A DNA stretch of 64,000 nt from Acanthopleura granulata (GCA_016165875.1 JABBOT010000029.1:3206774-3270773); one strand, 5' to 3'. Shown: positions 36,546 to 49,081, numbered from the stretch's first letter. The notes: generated by a model from the letters alone, not told the origin. Numbers and translations: made by a program.

Positions 36546-39500
36546 CTTCACCTGTGGTATTTTAGGTGTTTTAGGTGTTTAGCTTGGGTATTTCCATTCA
36601 CACGTTTATAGCTGTGTAGGGCGAGATCACGGATCCCATTTCTTAATACTATTTCTAGTATAAATTTCATATTGTTCGGACGGAGATATAATGGTGGATG
36701 ATATTTAAATATTTTACCACAGATACGCGTTCGTAGTTGGAAAGATTGACTCCTTCGTCTACAATGTTAATTCATTGGTTGATAAACAACCTAAATATGT
36801 TTGCTGGCGTTCACAGCATGGTGAAGGGCCACCCAAGATCAAATTCAACACATTTCTGCTCGGTAGTATAGAATTCTCAAATAAACCGAGAATAAGCTGC
36901 GTACGACACCAAAGTATGATATCGTTAAATGTTTAAACATTAACACGCCGAAATCTTAAACAAATGCCTCGCTTTTTCACCGTGTCTAAGATTAATATCA
37001 ACTCCGCTGTATAGTTTCGTATTATTCATGTGCACACGTGTTGAGTGCTGGGACGTCATTAAATTTTACCACTATATTTGGACCTGTGTGTTTACATATA
37101 ATTATCAACAAAAACAATCTGAGAGACACTTACTGGTATATTTTCACAAACACAAGGAATGTTGCCTGTATTTTGCTCTGTCTAAAGTGTAAATTCCCTA
37201 TCAAAATATATAGTTTGTATCGAATTCGGCGTGAGCTTTAGGACTCAGGTTCAAAGTCTTTTCTGACAACAAATGTACACGATATACCAGCAATGAGGCG
37301 TTGACTTTCTTCTAAACGCGGCGTCAACTAATTCGGGAAAATACAGCTGCACTGATGCCAAATATTTGAAGTTCGCTCTCATAAAGTTTGTGTGAAAACG
37401 AGTATAAAACCGTTACGACAAGAAACCCCCGATCAGAAATAAACACGACAGGCGAAATTCTCCAGGATGGACGCTCCCCAGGACTACCGGTGAGAACCCG
37501 GCAGTAAAGCCAAACCCAAATGGCCCAGCCTTGCCTGACAAATGGCTTCACTAAAAGACATAATACATATTTTCTCGTCCGTTTGTGTTATAATGTATAG
37601 ATCCGCAATCGGTTTTTTTTTTTTTAGTTTCCCATACAGGCTGACAACGTTGGTCCTATATTTTGAGACCACCGGTGTTTTATCTGCCGGGGACTGCGCG
37701 CTGGGCTCGCCAGCGCGGTAGGCTGATTTGCTCGCCACATGCTGCTGGTGTTTATACTATCATGCCATCCGTTTATAGGAAGCTCGATCTGGATAAACGG
37801 TCTGGGAGTACTTTGTTGGGGACCACCCTACGGAAGTCTCCAGATTACCGATCTTCAGTTCGTCACAAATCTCGCCACGAACCCAGCATAATGTCTTCGG
37901 ACTGTTTCCCAAGTGGAAGAAATGATCTTAAACGGCTGCTCCGACGAGCTGTCCTCCAGGCGCCGCACTATTTTTTACCTGCTGTTAGCGAAAATAAACT
38001 GGAATGGTGAACATATATTTTTTACAAGATCGTTAGTGACTCGCCCTGGGAAAGTCCTGTTACCCTGCAACTAATCAGTCCGCTAAACGCTGGCCGCTAA
38101 ATATCAGGTAATACTGGCACATTGTCACTGTGTAAGTGAACGAATGGTAATCTTCATAGTGCTGCAGTAAAATTTTATCTCAATAAGTCTTTCTGTGTGT
38201 GTGTGCAAGGACGATGTGGAAGACTATTTGACACACAATTCGTCTACTCCTTCGAAGCTTTCTTTTTTTTTTTTTTTTGATTTCTGATTGTTATTTGCAT
38301 ATACCCTAGAATTTTTAGCTTTCTCCGTGACAATGGCGGCTAAACATATCTTATTTTAATATTGGAATTTATTCATCGATAATGGTGTATATAATATACC
38401 TCTATTGATATACGTAATAACAAAGTCAAGGTAAAAGTTTGAAGGAATGCTGTATCTCATTTGTACATGTGCACAGTTGAGAAATTACCGCTAAGGGAGT
38501 CACGCCCATCATAAACAGAACGATGCTTTTACATACATGAAAAAAGAGTGGCACGATATTTCCGTTAAATAAAAAAATGACGCTGTACACCGTGTACTCC
38601 CGCATCAATGGAGAACATCCGGAAGCACGATATGATCTAAGACAGCACGATTGTACAACACTTTATTATTGACAAATTTAAAAGAATGTACCAATTTTGT
38701 TGAAATATTCATTTCGAAACATACTTCTCTTTCTATCTAGTAAAAATAAGTTTCGTCTTGTGTCACATTATATCTACTCCCATTCTTTTTGTTAATTCAA
38801 GTTTTTAATTTCATCCCGTAAAAAATTTTGGATATGCCAAGCGAGATTGTGACGCCACTTGTTTTTTTCGTTGCACCCGTTTCTTTGATAACTTCTGTGC
38901 CTGTAAATGCTTGGTGTCAAAAGAAACCCATGGTTAACAGGTTTTGGTTGTCGAGTTACGAAACAACAGTGTCTCAAAGTTCGCGTGCTAATCTTATAAC
39001 GTCCTAAAGAAAGGTGGTATATAGTACAGTCACACTAAAAAAAAAAATAAATAAAATAAAAAAAATCAAGAGATTTACATAATACAGCTATATTACAATA
39101 CAGAGTCGTGCGTGTGGATCAATGGACAATCTATCATTTAACCACATACAGTTTCCCAAACACATAGAATTGACCTTGTGAAATACCAGCTTCACAAGTG
39201 CTAAGCATTTCTGAGGCGGGACCTAAAATTCGATTTCAACCGATGTGTGTGTTTCTCACATTCTGAGATTTGTCACCAGGCTCTTATCGTCCATGAGAAT
39301 GACTACAACCCAGACTAGTTATTTTATGACTGGTCTCCAAAGCGTAGCCCCGCCGGACAGATTATATAGTCCCCCTGACCACCATAACACCACTCGTACA
39401 TGCTCATAAAACACCAGTTTACCAGGCTGCCCGACCCTAGAGTCATTACCACCGTCTTGTAAAGATTGGTTAACGGCCTGTATTAACGACCCGGTGCGGT

Positions 39501-39827
39501 CGGCTGGAGACCCCGGTCGGAATGACCCGAGGGATTCAGGATGACCGCTGGTCAGCTGTACTTATGAATTGTCAAACCTTTACGAATCCACGTCATAAAG
39601 TACATTGTTAAGTAAACACTTCCCAGCCTGTAATCCCACAGCGCACTATAAATTAGAATTTGTCCTACTTGTAAAGAATGGCGGTAAGGAATGTGGTCTT
39701 TCTCAACCACCACATAGGCCTGCATTTTATGACGATTTGTTTTAAATAGTTGACGTTGTATGAGGGACACGCGTGCAAGCCCTTCAGTCAGTTCTGATTC
39801 ATTTGAGTGCGTTTGAGTATATGCATA
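36546..39827. other. Intergenic, coding status of one small frame unclear
   Basis: Mostly AT-rich. T runs at 37612-37625 and 38264-38279, A-rich tract near 39040-39066. The plus-strand frame 37762-38010 (82 codons from ATG) is basic and unrecognised. 39170-39545 is GC-richer and repeat-poor but without a supported exon. Confidence 0.4.
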
Positions 39828-40209
39828 GTTATTTATTTAGGCCTATTTGATTGGTGTTTTACGTCTTGCTTTATATATATATATACATATGAAAAGGCCT
39901 CCGTGGTCGTATCAGAGCGATGTAATGATAAAGGTGCCTCTCAGTCGCTGTGAATTCAAGTTCAGCTCATGCTGACTTCCTCTCCGGCCGTACGTGGGAA
40001 GGTCCGCCAGCAAACCTGCACATGGTCGTGGGTTTCTCTACCCCGTTTCCTCCTACCATAATGCCAACCACCGTCGTATAAGTAAAATACTCTTGAGTAC
40101 GGCGTAAAACACGAATGAAATAAAGAAGTATATAAATGACGGTGGCCAGCATTATTGGAGAGGAAAGCGGGCAGAGCCGCATGTTGGTGGCAGACCTTTC
40201 CACGTACCG
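39828..40209 (-). mobile_element. SINE family A minus copy, split by a nested SINE
   Basis: The left part (39828-39875) carries the tail and TTGATTGGTGTTTTACG. The right part (40131-40209) resumes with ATGACGGTGGCCAGCATTAT and CAGACCTTTCCACGTACCG. A plus-strand SINE occupies the gap. Confidence 0.7.
39896..40127 (+). mobile_element. SINE family A, full length, nested
   Basis: Head GGCCTCCGTGGTCG, B-box-like GAATTCAAGTTC, body TACGTGGGAAGGTCCGCC and ATGGTCGTGGGTTTC, 3' domain ACTCTTGAGTACGGCG and tail GAAATAAAG. Lies inside an opposite-strand copy. Confidence 0.85.
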
Positions 40210-40724
40210 TCATATATATATATATATTATGATAGTTTTATATGTATCATCGCGGTTTTGTGTATGTCATTATTTATTCATCAGCTTGATGCCATCTATA
40301 CTATACCAGCATATCTGCCTAGATGTATAAGGGAAATGTGCCTGTGCTTGTGGGAAGTAGTCCACATTCATTGTGACTGAAGCATCTCATGGTTTGTAGA
40401 ATTTTGCATAAGCTTGATGGATTCGTTTCAGAGTGGATTGGGTGTTTAACACCGCCGTAGAGGTGTTTGTTGTGTAACCAAATCACAAGAATACGCATCA
40501 TTCAAGGAATTTGACGAGGTACGAAACAAGGTTTAGCGGTATCGTGTTACACAACAAATACCAAGACGAAGGTGTTAAAGCCTATTCTATCCCCAACACT
40601 GAAGAAAATGTGGAGAAAACGGCATGTTTTATGCTGCCGATGTGTTTTACTCCCACCGCAGAGGCCTTGAATTTTAGACCAATCAACGGCAAGCTTAGTC
40701 CACTGCAGCTGACCTAGATATTTC

Positions 40725-40895
40725 AATGACGTTGTATGTCGTGTCTTACTATTGACGTCCGAATGTAAAAGTTAACTATACATGTATTGTGACGTCATAC
40801 CGCTGAATTCAGAATAGAACGTCATGGAACAAAGTGTTTCTTTCTCCGACGTCATGGCCTTTGGGTTTGAATAGTAAATATGTAATCACAAAAGC
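40725..40895 (+). repeat. Dispersed repeat rich in GACGTC, copy 1
   Basis: Ordered blocks GTGACGTCAT, CAGAATAGAACGTCAT, AACAAAGTGTTTCTTTCTCC and GACGTCATGG recur, diverged, at 44265-44475. Confidence 0.55.
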
Positions 40896-41162
40896 AATAT
40901 GTATATAAATTATGTGAAATAACGCTTTCAGCACTGAAGGCAATTCTGATATTTAACCTCTATATAAATTATATAAACGATGAAAACAAATCTACCAAGT
41001 ATACAAGCTCAAATCATTTTATTTACGGAATATTATTCGGGGAGGTAAACGTACTGGCCAGTATGTTGCGTGACAAACTCGATGTTGTTTGAAAGGTCAT
41101 CTTTATTTGCACACGGCCCGCAATTGACAGAGGAGTACTAGTTTCTGTTGTTACACTTAAAC

Positions 41163-41357
41163 GTAATGGGAGTCTCTGACGGGCTACACATAGGGTCCCA
41201 TCGCAGTAAAAACGCATTGTTTCCTGTTGTGACGCTGCAGTGCTTGTGTACTACCTAAGTGTTTTGTAGGCTCACATGCACCTAAACGTGTGACCTTCTA
41301 CGTGGAAAGAACAAAGGATAACAGAGCTTTGGACTCTTATTATGTTAAAAACGGGAT
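41163..41357 (+). repeat. Dispersed repeat, copy 1 (partner 55278-55450)
   Basis: TAATGGGAGTCTCTGACGGG, GTACTACCTAAGTGTTTT, CTCACATGCACCTA, GAAAGAACAAAGGA and a final GGGATGG recur in order in the partner. Confidence 0.75.
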
Positions 41358-41588
41358 GGAGTTTGACAAGTTCCCCATTAAGCTCTATTAATTCGGTATT
41401 TGAAAATGCAATTAAAAATATTTTTCAGTTGATACAATATATTTTAATCTGTGTATACTATGTATATCTATATACATCTGCCGTTGATAAAAAATCAGAA
41501 AGAAAATGTACCTGTACCTATGCGAGTTAACTATCCACGTTTGGTTTTCAGTGTAAAAAATTAACATAGATTTACAGATGTACTGTGG

Positions 41589-41700
41589 CTGAATGAATGA
41601 ATGAATGATTATGGCTTAACGCCACATCGGCAATATCTCAGCCATATCGTGGCGAGAACAAGGTGGAAACACGAGACAGTAAAGGTTTTCGATAGTCACT
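41589..41700 (-). mobile_element. SINE-like element of a further family
   Basis: GAATGAATGAATGAATGATT, then GGCTTAACGCCACATCGGC and CATATCGTGGCGAGAAC. An A-rich stretch follows. It resembles a SINE 3' end with a GAAT-type tail. No head visible. Confidence 0.4.
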
Positions 41701-43261
41701 GGAGAACATTAAAAAGAAAACAAAAAAGTTCATGGGTTAAAAACAGGTAAGAAAAACAAAACAGTTAAAACTCGAAAACCAGCATATTAAGGGAATTTTT
41801 TAACAAATATTTATTTTGAGAATAAAATTTATATTTTATGATAAAGGCCAATGGCCTTCAAATATTTTATGACAGCGTCGCCAGCGATGATTGTCAGATA
41901 AGTACCTTCTGTATAATTACAGAAGACAAATTGTATATAAACCCGTGGTATTCCACATTTGAGGTACATGATAACCAAGTTGATTTGTGCAGGGATTTTC
42001 CCAGTTATCTTGAATTAGCACTTTCTATCTCAGCAGACTGTTGATCATGTTTTCAGTTTATTTACTTCTTTTGTCCATTCATGATGTATAATAGAACACG
42101 GCTGATGAAAAAGAGATATTACTGACACCTTAGTAGAAGTATAACTTTCCTGCTTAAATTCACTTTTTTCCAGCAACGATTCAGTTTAAGTTAAAATATC
42201 ATTTAAGAAAAGCCCTTAAACAAGTGGTTTCCGAGCATTTCATTTTCAAGAATTCATCATTGCCAACTACAGGATGACATGCTGCAAGTTACATTCATGT
42301 GTAGAGCAGTTACATGTGTTATGATATTTATTAAATATCAATTATGGATGATAATGATTAAAATGCAGGAGTTGAAAAAACTTTTAAAAATTGCTTTAAA
42401 TCAGAATGTACATTCATATCACGTGAGTTCTTTATTTGTTCCAAAAACGGCTCATACAAAGTTCCATATATAAGTTGTCATACGGACTCTAATACCACCA
42501 AGACAAATACCCGCCAGATAAAACCACACCCTGACAACAATAAACTAAAGTATACCTCATACACGGAATTAATCATTCAAACACCAGTCAAACGAATACT
42601 GATACCCAAGAAAATCTCCCCCATTGATGAAACTCCAACATAAAACATACTTGGCAAAGAAAACCCTCTACCTGAGTGTGAAACACCCCACCATACAGAC
42701 ATAACATTAACGACACAAAAACATTTTCTTAAATAAGACCTACACCGCAGAAAAAAATAAAACACTGACAAAACACAGTAAAAAATCAGGGAAAATTTCT
42801 CACGGTGAAAATTTTCATTGGACAAAACACAACCAGTCAAATATCTGACAAACAAATCATCTATTCCAGAGAAACCTTCGTCGGAAAAAACACCAACAAG
42901 AGAAAAACTATCGACCGGAAGAAAAGTTTCTCCTCAGAAAATATTTCGTAAAATTTACTTAATATTTAAATAATTTTCTTTACATGCCTAAATTATGTTT
43001 TTATTTTGTCAAGGTCATATGACTGCACACGTAAACCACAGTATATTATTATATATCTGCCCTTCACCATTTATACATAATTACTTTATTGATATCAGAG
43101 GAGTAAACATTTGATGTTTACGTACAAATTATGTAGTAATTAAAACATTTTGAGGAACAATGTGCCTACGGTTAACACAATGCTTGAAGAAATTCAGCAT
43201 TCATTATGCATTGTGTCACCTTTTTATATGAATATTAGGACTAGACCAATGAAAAGTGCTC

Positions 43262-43461
43262 ACGAATACTGTCGCTGTGAGTTAAAGTCTGGCTCATTCT
43301 GCATGGCTTCCTCTTCGGCCATATGGAAAGGGCTGCCAGCAACGGGTTGTGGGTTCTTCAGGACCCTGCCCGCTTTCTTTCCACCATAATGCAGGTTGCC
43401 GTCGCATAAGTGAAATATTCTTGTGTACGGCGTAAAACACCAATCAGATAAATAAATAAAC
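43262..43461 (+). mobile_element. SINE family A, head partly lost
   Basis: GTCGCTGTGAGTTAAAGTC (decayed B box), GGCTTCCTCTTCGGCC, CCACCATAATGCAGG, GTGAAATATTCTTGTGTA, tail AGATAAATAAATAAA. Confidence 0.85.
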
Positions 43462-43602
43462 AATTAAGTGAATATAAAATTAGGACAGCGACGATATATA
43501 TTGTTATATGTTTGGCTAATGATCACATGTAACCAGTGAAATACGGCCTTTTGTCTGTTTCACTCAGTGATGGTTCTATTCAAACTGTTCATAAAATGGT
43601 TA

Positions 43603-43698
43603 AACAGTAGTAACTGAATACATGTCCCCTATATAACAGTAGTAACTGAATACATGTCCCCTATATAACAGTAGTAACTGAATACATGTCCCCTATAT
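43603..43698. repeat. 32 bp minisatellite, three copies
   Basis: Unit AACAGTAGTAACTGAATACA plus TGTCCCCTATAT at 43603, 43635 and 43667; the three copies are identical. Confidence 0.97.
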
Positions 43699-43872
43699 AA
43701 CACCATGTCATATACAGTGTCTTTCGACAAATTGGCATGTAGTAGAGAGTTCTCCTCACGACATACGGAAACAAGGGAATAGAAAACATTTTAAACACTA
43801 TAAAAAATTGTTATTCTTGTTAAACTGTTATTCCCATGTACATCTTAATTTAATTGTAAGCTAAATGGTTGC

Positions 43873-43951
43873 ATCCACCATAATGCTGACCGTCGTATCA
43901 ATGAAACACTCTTGGGTGTACAGTGTAAAACACCAACCAAATAAATAAATG
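43873..43951 (+). mobile_element. SINE family A 3' fragment
   Basis: CCACCATAATGCTGACCGTC, ACACTCTTGGGTGTACAG and tail AAATAAATAAATGAAT; the 5' two-thirds are absent. Confidence 0.8.
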
Positions 43952-44033
43952 AATTACAAGCTTAATACTGAATTCCAGATATGTCGTATGCTATTTCAAA
44001 CAGTCCAATAGATAGAAGATATTGCAGAGTGAA

Positions 44034-44152
44034 AGCTGAATTCCATAAATTTTGTTCGAGTGAGAGGTGGAAATGATAATCCACGAGACGCGAAACGCAC
44101 AGTGGGTTATCATTTCCAACTTTCACGAGAACAATATTTATGGTATTCAACC
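44034..44152. repeat. Long hairpin (inverted repeat, 17 nt loop)
   Basis: The left arm 44034-44084 (…TCCATAAATTTTGTTCGAG, GGAAATGATAATCCAC) and right arm 44102-44152 (GTGGGTTATCATTTCC, GAGAACAATATTTATGG) pair over about 50 bp with few mismatches. The loop is GAGACGCGAAACGCACA. Looks like a foldback MITE; a precursor hairpin RNA is possible but unsupported. Confidence 0.8.
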
Positions 44153-44264
44153 ATTACTGTGCAATATTCTATTTATTATATATACTTTAGCGATGTCATG
44201 ATTTTTTCTGCTTAAAGAAATTTTAGGCAATGTTTTAGCTGCAGGCCTTCAAAGACCTGTCAGT

Positions 44265-44475
44265 AGCGTGACGTCGGACCGGTATACATGACGTCTAGTA
44301 TGAGGTCGTGTCCTCGTCGGAATAGAGCAATCGACCAGACTTGTATCATGACGTCATCCCAGTGAGCTCAGATTGGAACGTAATAAAGACAGTGTTTTAT
44401 TTTCGACGTCGCTGCGTCTGGATCATGGGTCAAAGTCAGCAGCAGCGTAATATCAAAATGTAATAACAAAAGTGA
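44265..44475 (+). repeat. Dispersed repeat rich in GACGTC, copy 2
   Basis: CATGACGTCATCCCAGTGAG, CAGATTGGAACGTAATAA, GACAGTGTTTTATTTTCGAC and GTAATAACAAAAGTGATACC align in order with 40725-40895. Confidence 0.55.
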
Positions 44476-47400
44476 TACCTAACTAGTGAAGATATGACTT
44501 TTATCAAGGAAGGAAATACAGGGATTTCATCGATGTATAAATAATAAATGTATATGTTTTATTGGTAAAACGATCTCGTACCACAATCGTAACCGAAATC
44601 TGTTCCTCAATTAATAAGGGTTTAGTTAATTGGAATTAATACCACTGCACGTTTGTTTTTACCTAATTTTGCCATTGTGCTTGGGACGTGTAAAGGTCTG
44701 TGTTGCTACGTTTAAACAGTTAGAATAATACCGTAACTGAGGAATTATAAATTGACAAAGGCCTGGGTGTCGGAACCGACAATCGTATTGGCCTAGGTGC
44801 TACCAGTCCTTAACCAAAATGGGCGTTCGGGGTCAATAAACGCACCAGAGTAAACATACCTCTTTCCTCTCCAGTTGCTACAAATAACCATTGCGTAAAT
44901 ATGTACACAAAACTCTCCGGTGACTTCATGTGATATGTCTGCAGACATCAGTACTGTGTACTGTATGTCGATTTTAATGGCATGTATACACATGTATAGA
45001 CTGGCCGTAAAATACCAACCCGCCATGCATGAGTTTTCGCCCCTTAATGCTGCAAATTTGTACGTGTACCGTGTACTTCAAATCTTTTGGCTGAGTTGGA
45101 TGTTGACAGACTTTAGTCTGTATTCAGGGCTTCTTTGTTGAAGATAATTCACCCACTCATTCGAGACGTTTCTTCAGACCCTATGTATATAGTGTGAGAC
45201 TACGCACGTGTAATATATAACAGCAACAACATAAATTCATACCTCTATAGGATTGGAGAAGTGGCTAGAATCGATAGCATTAACTCTTAATTGGACAAGA
45301 AAATGAGCCTCTCTTGCATTTTTCATAGCGAATCTGCGCAACTTTCTATGTGTTTTTTAAAGGCCTATATATAGACTTAGCACATACCTTTCACTACACC
45401 AAAGTAATCAATTGCTGGCAAAATGTTGTTTTCCGGAAATGACATTTTGGTTTTTCCTTTTTGTTATTACCATGAATCCGAAATCATGAGCCCAGATAAA
45501 GCCTTCTTTGTTAGTTATTTGAACGGAGTAATTTTTCATCTTACCGTCACCAGGAATGCGTATACCGAATCACGTTATATGAGTAGTTAATAGTAGAAAC
45601 ACCGTTTTCCCGTTTAGGTTATGTATGACTGCATGCATCGAATTGTACATTCAAATTCCTGCGCTACTTGACGCTTCTGATTCTTCAGTACACTCCAACA
45701 AATACGTGGTATCAAAGATTGCAGCATGAAGAATAAATCCAGAGCAGCCACTACTCTGCGATGTTTGGTAAATGGTCAGACGTAATCGGTGAAATACGGC
45801 CATTTGTCAATTTCTCTCAGTTAAGGCACTATGTAAACTGTTCATGCAAATGTCTACAAAAGTAACAACTTAATCCCCCCCCCCCCAGCATACTGGCTTA
45901 AGCAGAACTAGGTAAAAATGCAACGACGTTAGCTATAATTTAACAGACGTCACTGGTCCAATGATAAATGTTATCATGCCAAATATATATGACGAACTTT
46001 TGCATGAAGACAATGCAAAGAGATCATCTTTCATGAGAACAGTTCCAAGGCAACCGATAGCAAAATTGTAGATATTTTGTTACGAAGAACTCAGTTCTTT
46101 AATACACTGATAAGTATACATAAACGATATTCTAAACAAAAATGCTTGTTTTATTCAGTACAGGATATCCGATATGACTGGATAAATATTTAAACATAAA
46201 GTAGTCCGGCATTTCTTTACCAATGTCACAGACCAGCTTTGGAAACTATATGTGCATTGCATCAGTTTGGATAATTCTTATATTGTTGTGAAGAGAATAT
46301 ATATTATTATACGAGAACTTCGATTCCGGTAGAATTAAAACGACAAAGTTTCCCAGATCATGTGTTTTCTGATAGACATAACTTATACAGTACTCAAGTA
46401 TATTTAATCTCCTGTACAACGGCGACTTGAGCAAATTATGAGGGAGGAAATCCAGGCATCGCGTCAGGAATCACAAACCGTTGCAGACAAAAACTCGTGC
46501 CTGGCGTCTAACCCATCAGGGGGAACCGACTGGAGTGTTTGACCAGTATTTGCCTTGTCCAAGTAAGTTTCTCACTCACGATTGCTAAAATAAGTTACCA
46601 ATGTTTAATATGGAAGTTATGAAACATGCTTATGACAGAAAAGATTACTGTTGTTTTTCCACTAATTTTATTATATTTAGTGTATACACTACACATCTCG
46701 TATCCCCAAACCGCCGCGCACTAGTTCACCTCCATACTTCCAATGTAAAAGCAGCAAGTGCAAGTTCTGACACTTGGTAACAATCGAAACACTTGTGACG
46801 AAAACTGACACCTTTTTATCCTGGGAGGACCAGAGGGAAAGCATGAATGAGGGAAATCTGAGCTGGTGACTTCAGAAGAAAGCTAAGTGAGCTGCACTTT
46901 GTACAAGATCCTTGCACTGCACAGAAAAAAATGTTACCCTCACCCCCTACCCCACTCTATTTTACCACCCTCTTCCTCCAGGAGCTGTATCCCTGCTCCA
47001 CCCTATTAATTGCAAGTCAACAGACACTTTCACATAATGCAGTAAATATAATGTAATTGGGCTTGTCAATCTAGCTCTCAGCTTTTACGTAAAATTCAGC
47101 ATTTGTAGCATATACTGACAATACACCCTTAGTTATGGAGAAACACTTCATGTGCAGTAAACAGATATCCTGATCCGATACACGAAGAAGGAGAGGCTCA
47201 AATCACAACTGTCCGGGACAAGCGGATACATATGTAAACAAGAAGACTTTTTGTTTGCGGTGGCGTTACTATTGCAGAAGTCAATTTGGGATGCGTGTTC
47301 CCGCCCACCAGGGAGGAGATCAACGTCACAGCATGCTGCGTTGTCTTCATGCATTTGATCCACCGTACTTTATGGCATGATCACGAAAAAGAAAAAAAAA

Positions 47401-48547
47401 CAAAAAAGAAATGTAGAAAAATAAATTCAACAACACTTATTGGATTTGAGTGGTGGATGTTGTGGTGGTGAGTGCATGCAGGCGCTGAAGTAGGGATCGG
47501 TGTCGAGTGGCATATGACGATGAAAGAATGTTCTGAGGAATACAAGAAATGAGTTTTGCCAATTAATTACCAAAAAAACTCCCGACGACACAGAGGATAT
47601 AAATTAACTTCAGATAAGGCTATCCAAAGTTTAAAAGCGTGCCTTTTATTTTTGTGATGTTGTTCAACCGAGATATCGGATTTCAAAGTAAGCATAAATT
47701 CTTTCGTATGGAACCTCGAAAGCGCCGCCGTGTTATCAATTTTAACTAATCTATATTATTTATATTTATAACTCGAAACGCATCCCTGTGTTGGCTTTTC
47801 CCATAAAGACTGAAGAGTACATAGTGTACGAGACATTGTAGTTCCGGTGTCTCTGACATGGTGCTATCTATGTTCGTGTAAAATTTCCACATCGAAAGTT
47901 AATTTATACAGTTATACCACGTACATCACCAAAATGGCTTTTACCTTTCAGGTATTTTTCCATCTCTTGCCCCAAATAACTACGTTTTTTTTTCGAATGT
48001 ATTTTCTTTTAACTGAAATGATTGATTGACTGACTGACTGACTGGCTGATTGATTGATTAGTTGGTTGCTATTTAACAAAGTACTCAATAAATTTTCACT
48101 TATACTGACGAAACCGATAAGCCTGGAATAAACCACCAACCTTCGGTTTAATAGTCACAACTAGCCAACTGGCTCTTTAACCATCTGAGTCATCGAGAAA
48201 TCAACTGCAATGTATGTATGTAGCTATAAAGGACAGATATAAAAAAATTTAGATGTTTAAGAAAATATATTCTTGAAACGTGGCTTTGTGGAATAATGGG
48301 TAGAAGTGTCATGTTAAATATCAGATTTAGTTTGAAGGTTAATGAAAAGTGTACATCAAATATAACTATTACTTTCAGTTCATTTATTTTTTTCAATTAC
48401 CGCATTAAACATACGCAGAAACCTGGGGACATCATAGATCACATGCACCACTATTTATACCCAAAGTCAAAGTCGCTTTACGTTATGTATGAGTACGAGA
48501 TTCAGAGATAAACTCAGCATATTTGCTCATACGTCATAATAAAAGAG
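44476..48547. other. Intergenic, no gene recognised
   Basis: Contains a run of 12-13 C at 45877-45889, a C/T-rich tract at 46936-47010, an A-rich tract near 47388, one dispersed repeat copy (47622-47775), and a TGAC/TGAT microsatellite at 48020-48060 followed by SINE-like GCTATTTAACAAAGTACTC. No coding exon supported. Confidence 0.5.
47622..47775 (+). repeat. Dispersed repeat, copy 2 (partner at 9706-9855)
   Basis: Same ordered blocks as the 9706-9855 copy (AAGTTTAAAAG, TGTGATGTTGT, GAGATATCG, then GCGCCGCCGTGTTATCA), same orientation, moderately diverged. Confidence 0.55.
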
Positions 48548-48667
48548 CCTAATCAGTGGCCAGGAGCCGATCCACAGCCTAATCAGTGGCCAGGAGCCAA
48601 TCCACAGTTTAATCAATGGTCAGGAGCCAATCCATAGCCTAATCAGTGACCAGGAACCTACAATGCT
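48548..48667. repeat. 30 bp minisatellite, array 1
   Basis: Four units based on CCTAATCAGTGGCCAGGAGC plus CGATCCACAG at 48548, 48578, 48608 and 48638, the last one decayed. The same unit forms a second array at 52089. Confidence 0.95.
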
Positions 48668-48935
48668 AGAAGGATCTGGCCGATTTGGGCCTACAAAAAC
48701 TGAAGGGTCAAAGAGACCAGATAATTAAAAGTCAGATTTTTTTTGGTCGCCAGAAGACTGACAAAGTAACCATTGTTAATCTAGTTAAAACGACAAGAAT
48801 CATTATGATTGCATTTTAATAGTCACCAGACTAGGGTCAAAGTAAATTTGATCAAAGTTTTTTTTTTTGTCATCTAGGGTACCTTTGATTGAATTTTGTC
48901 ATAATCTGAACATGATGAAATTGGTCTAACATCTC

Positions 48936-49081
48936 AAGTCTGCCAGCAATCTGCTGATGGTCGTGGGCTTCCCCCGGACTCAGCCCAGTTTCCTCCCATC
49001 ATAATGGTGGCAACGTCATATATGTGAAATATTCTTCATTACGGCGTAAAACACCAATCAAATAAATAAATAAATAAATAA
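48936..49081 (+). mobile_element. SINE family A, 5'-truncated
   Basis: TCTGCCAGCAATCTGCTGAT, GTCGTGGGCTTCCCCCGGAC, GTGAAATATTCTTCATTACG and tail AAATAAATAAATAAATAA. Confidence 0.85.

Larger units (their letters stand above)
40210..43261. other. Intergenic with dispersed repeats
   Basis: No gene. (TA)n at 40211-40226, dispersed repeats at 40725-40895 and 41163-41357, a SINE-like piece at 41589-41700, and a G-poor strand-asymmetric block at 42480-42900. Confidence 0.55.

Noticed and set aside
43603..43698. CRISPR array
   Set aside because: Tandem units are contiguous with no unique spacers, and the DNA is animal. The 30 bp and 141 bp arrays are rejected for the same reason.
45877..45889. Poly-C run as a functional element
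   Set aside because: A plain mononucleotide run with no accompanying structure; possibly length-uncertain in the assembly.
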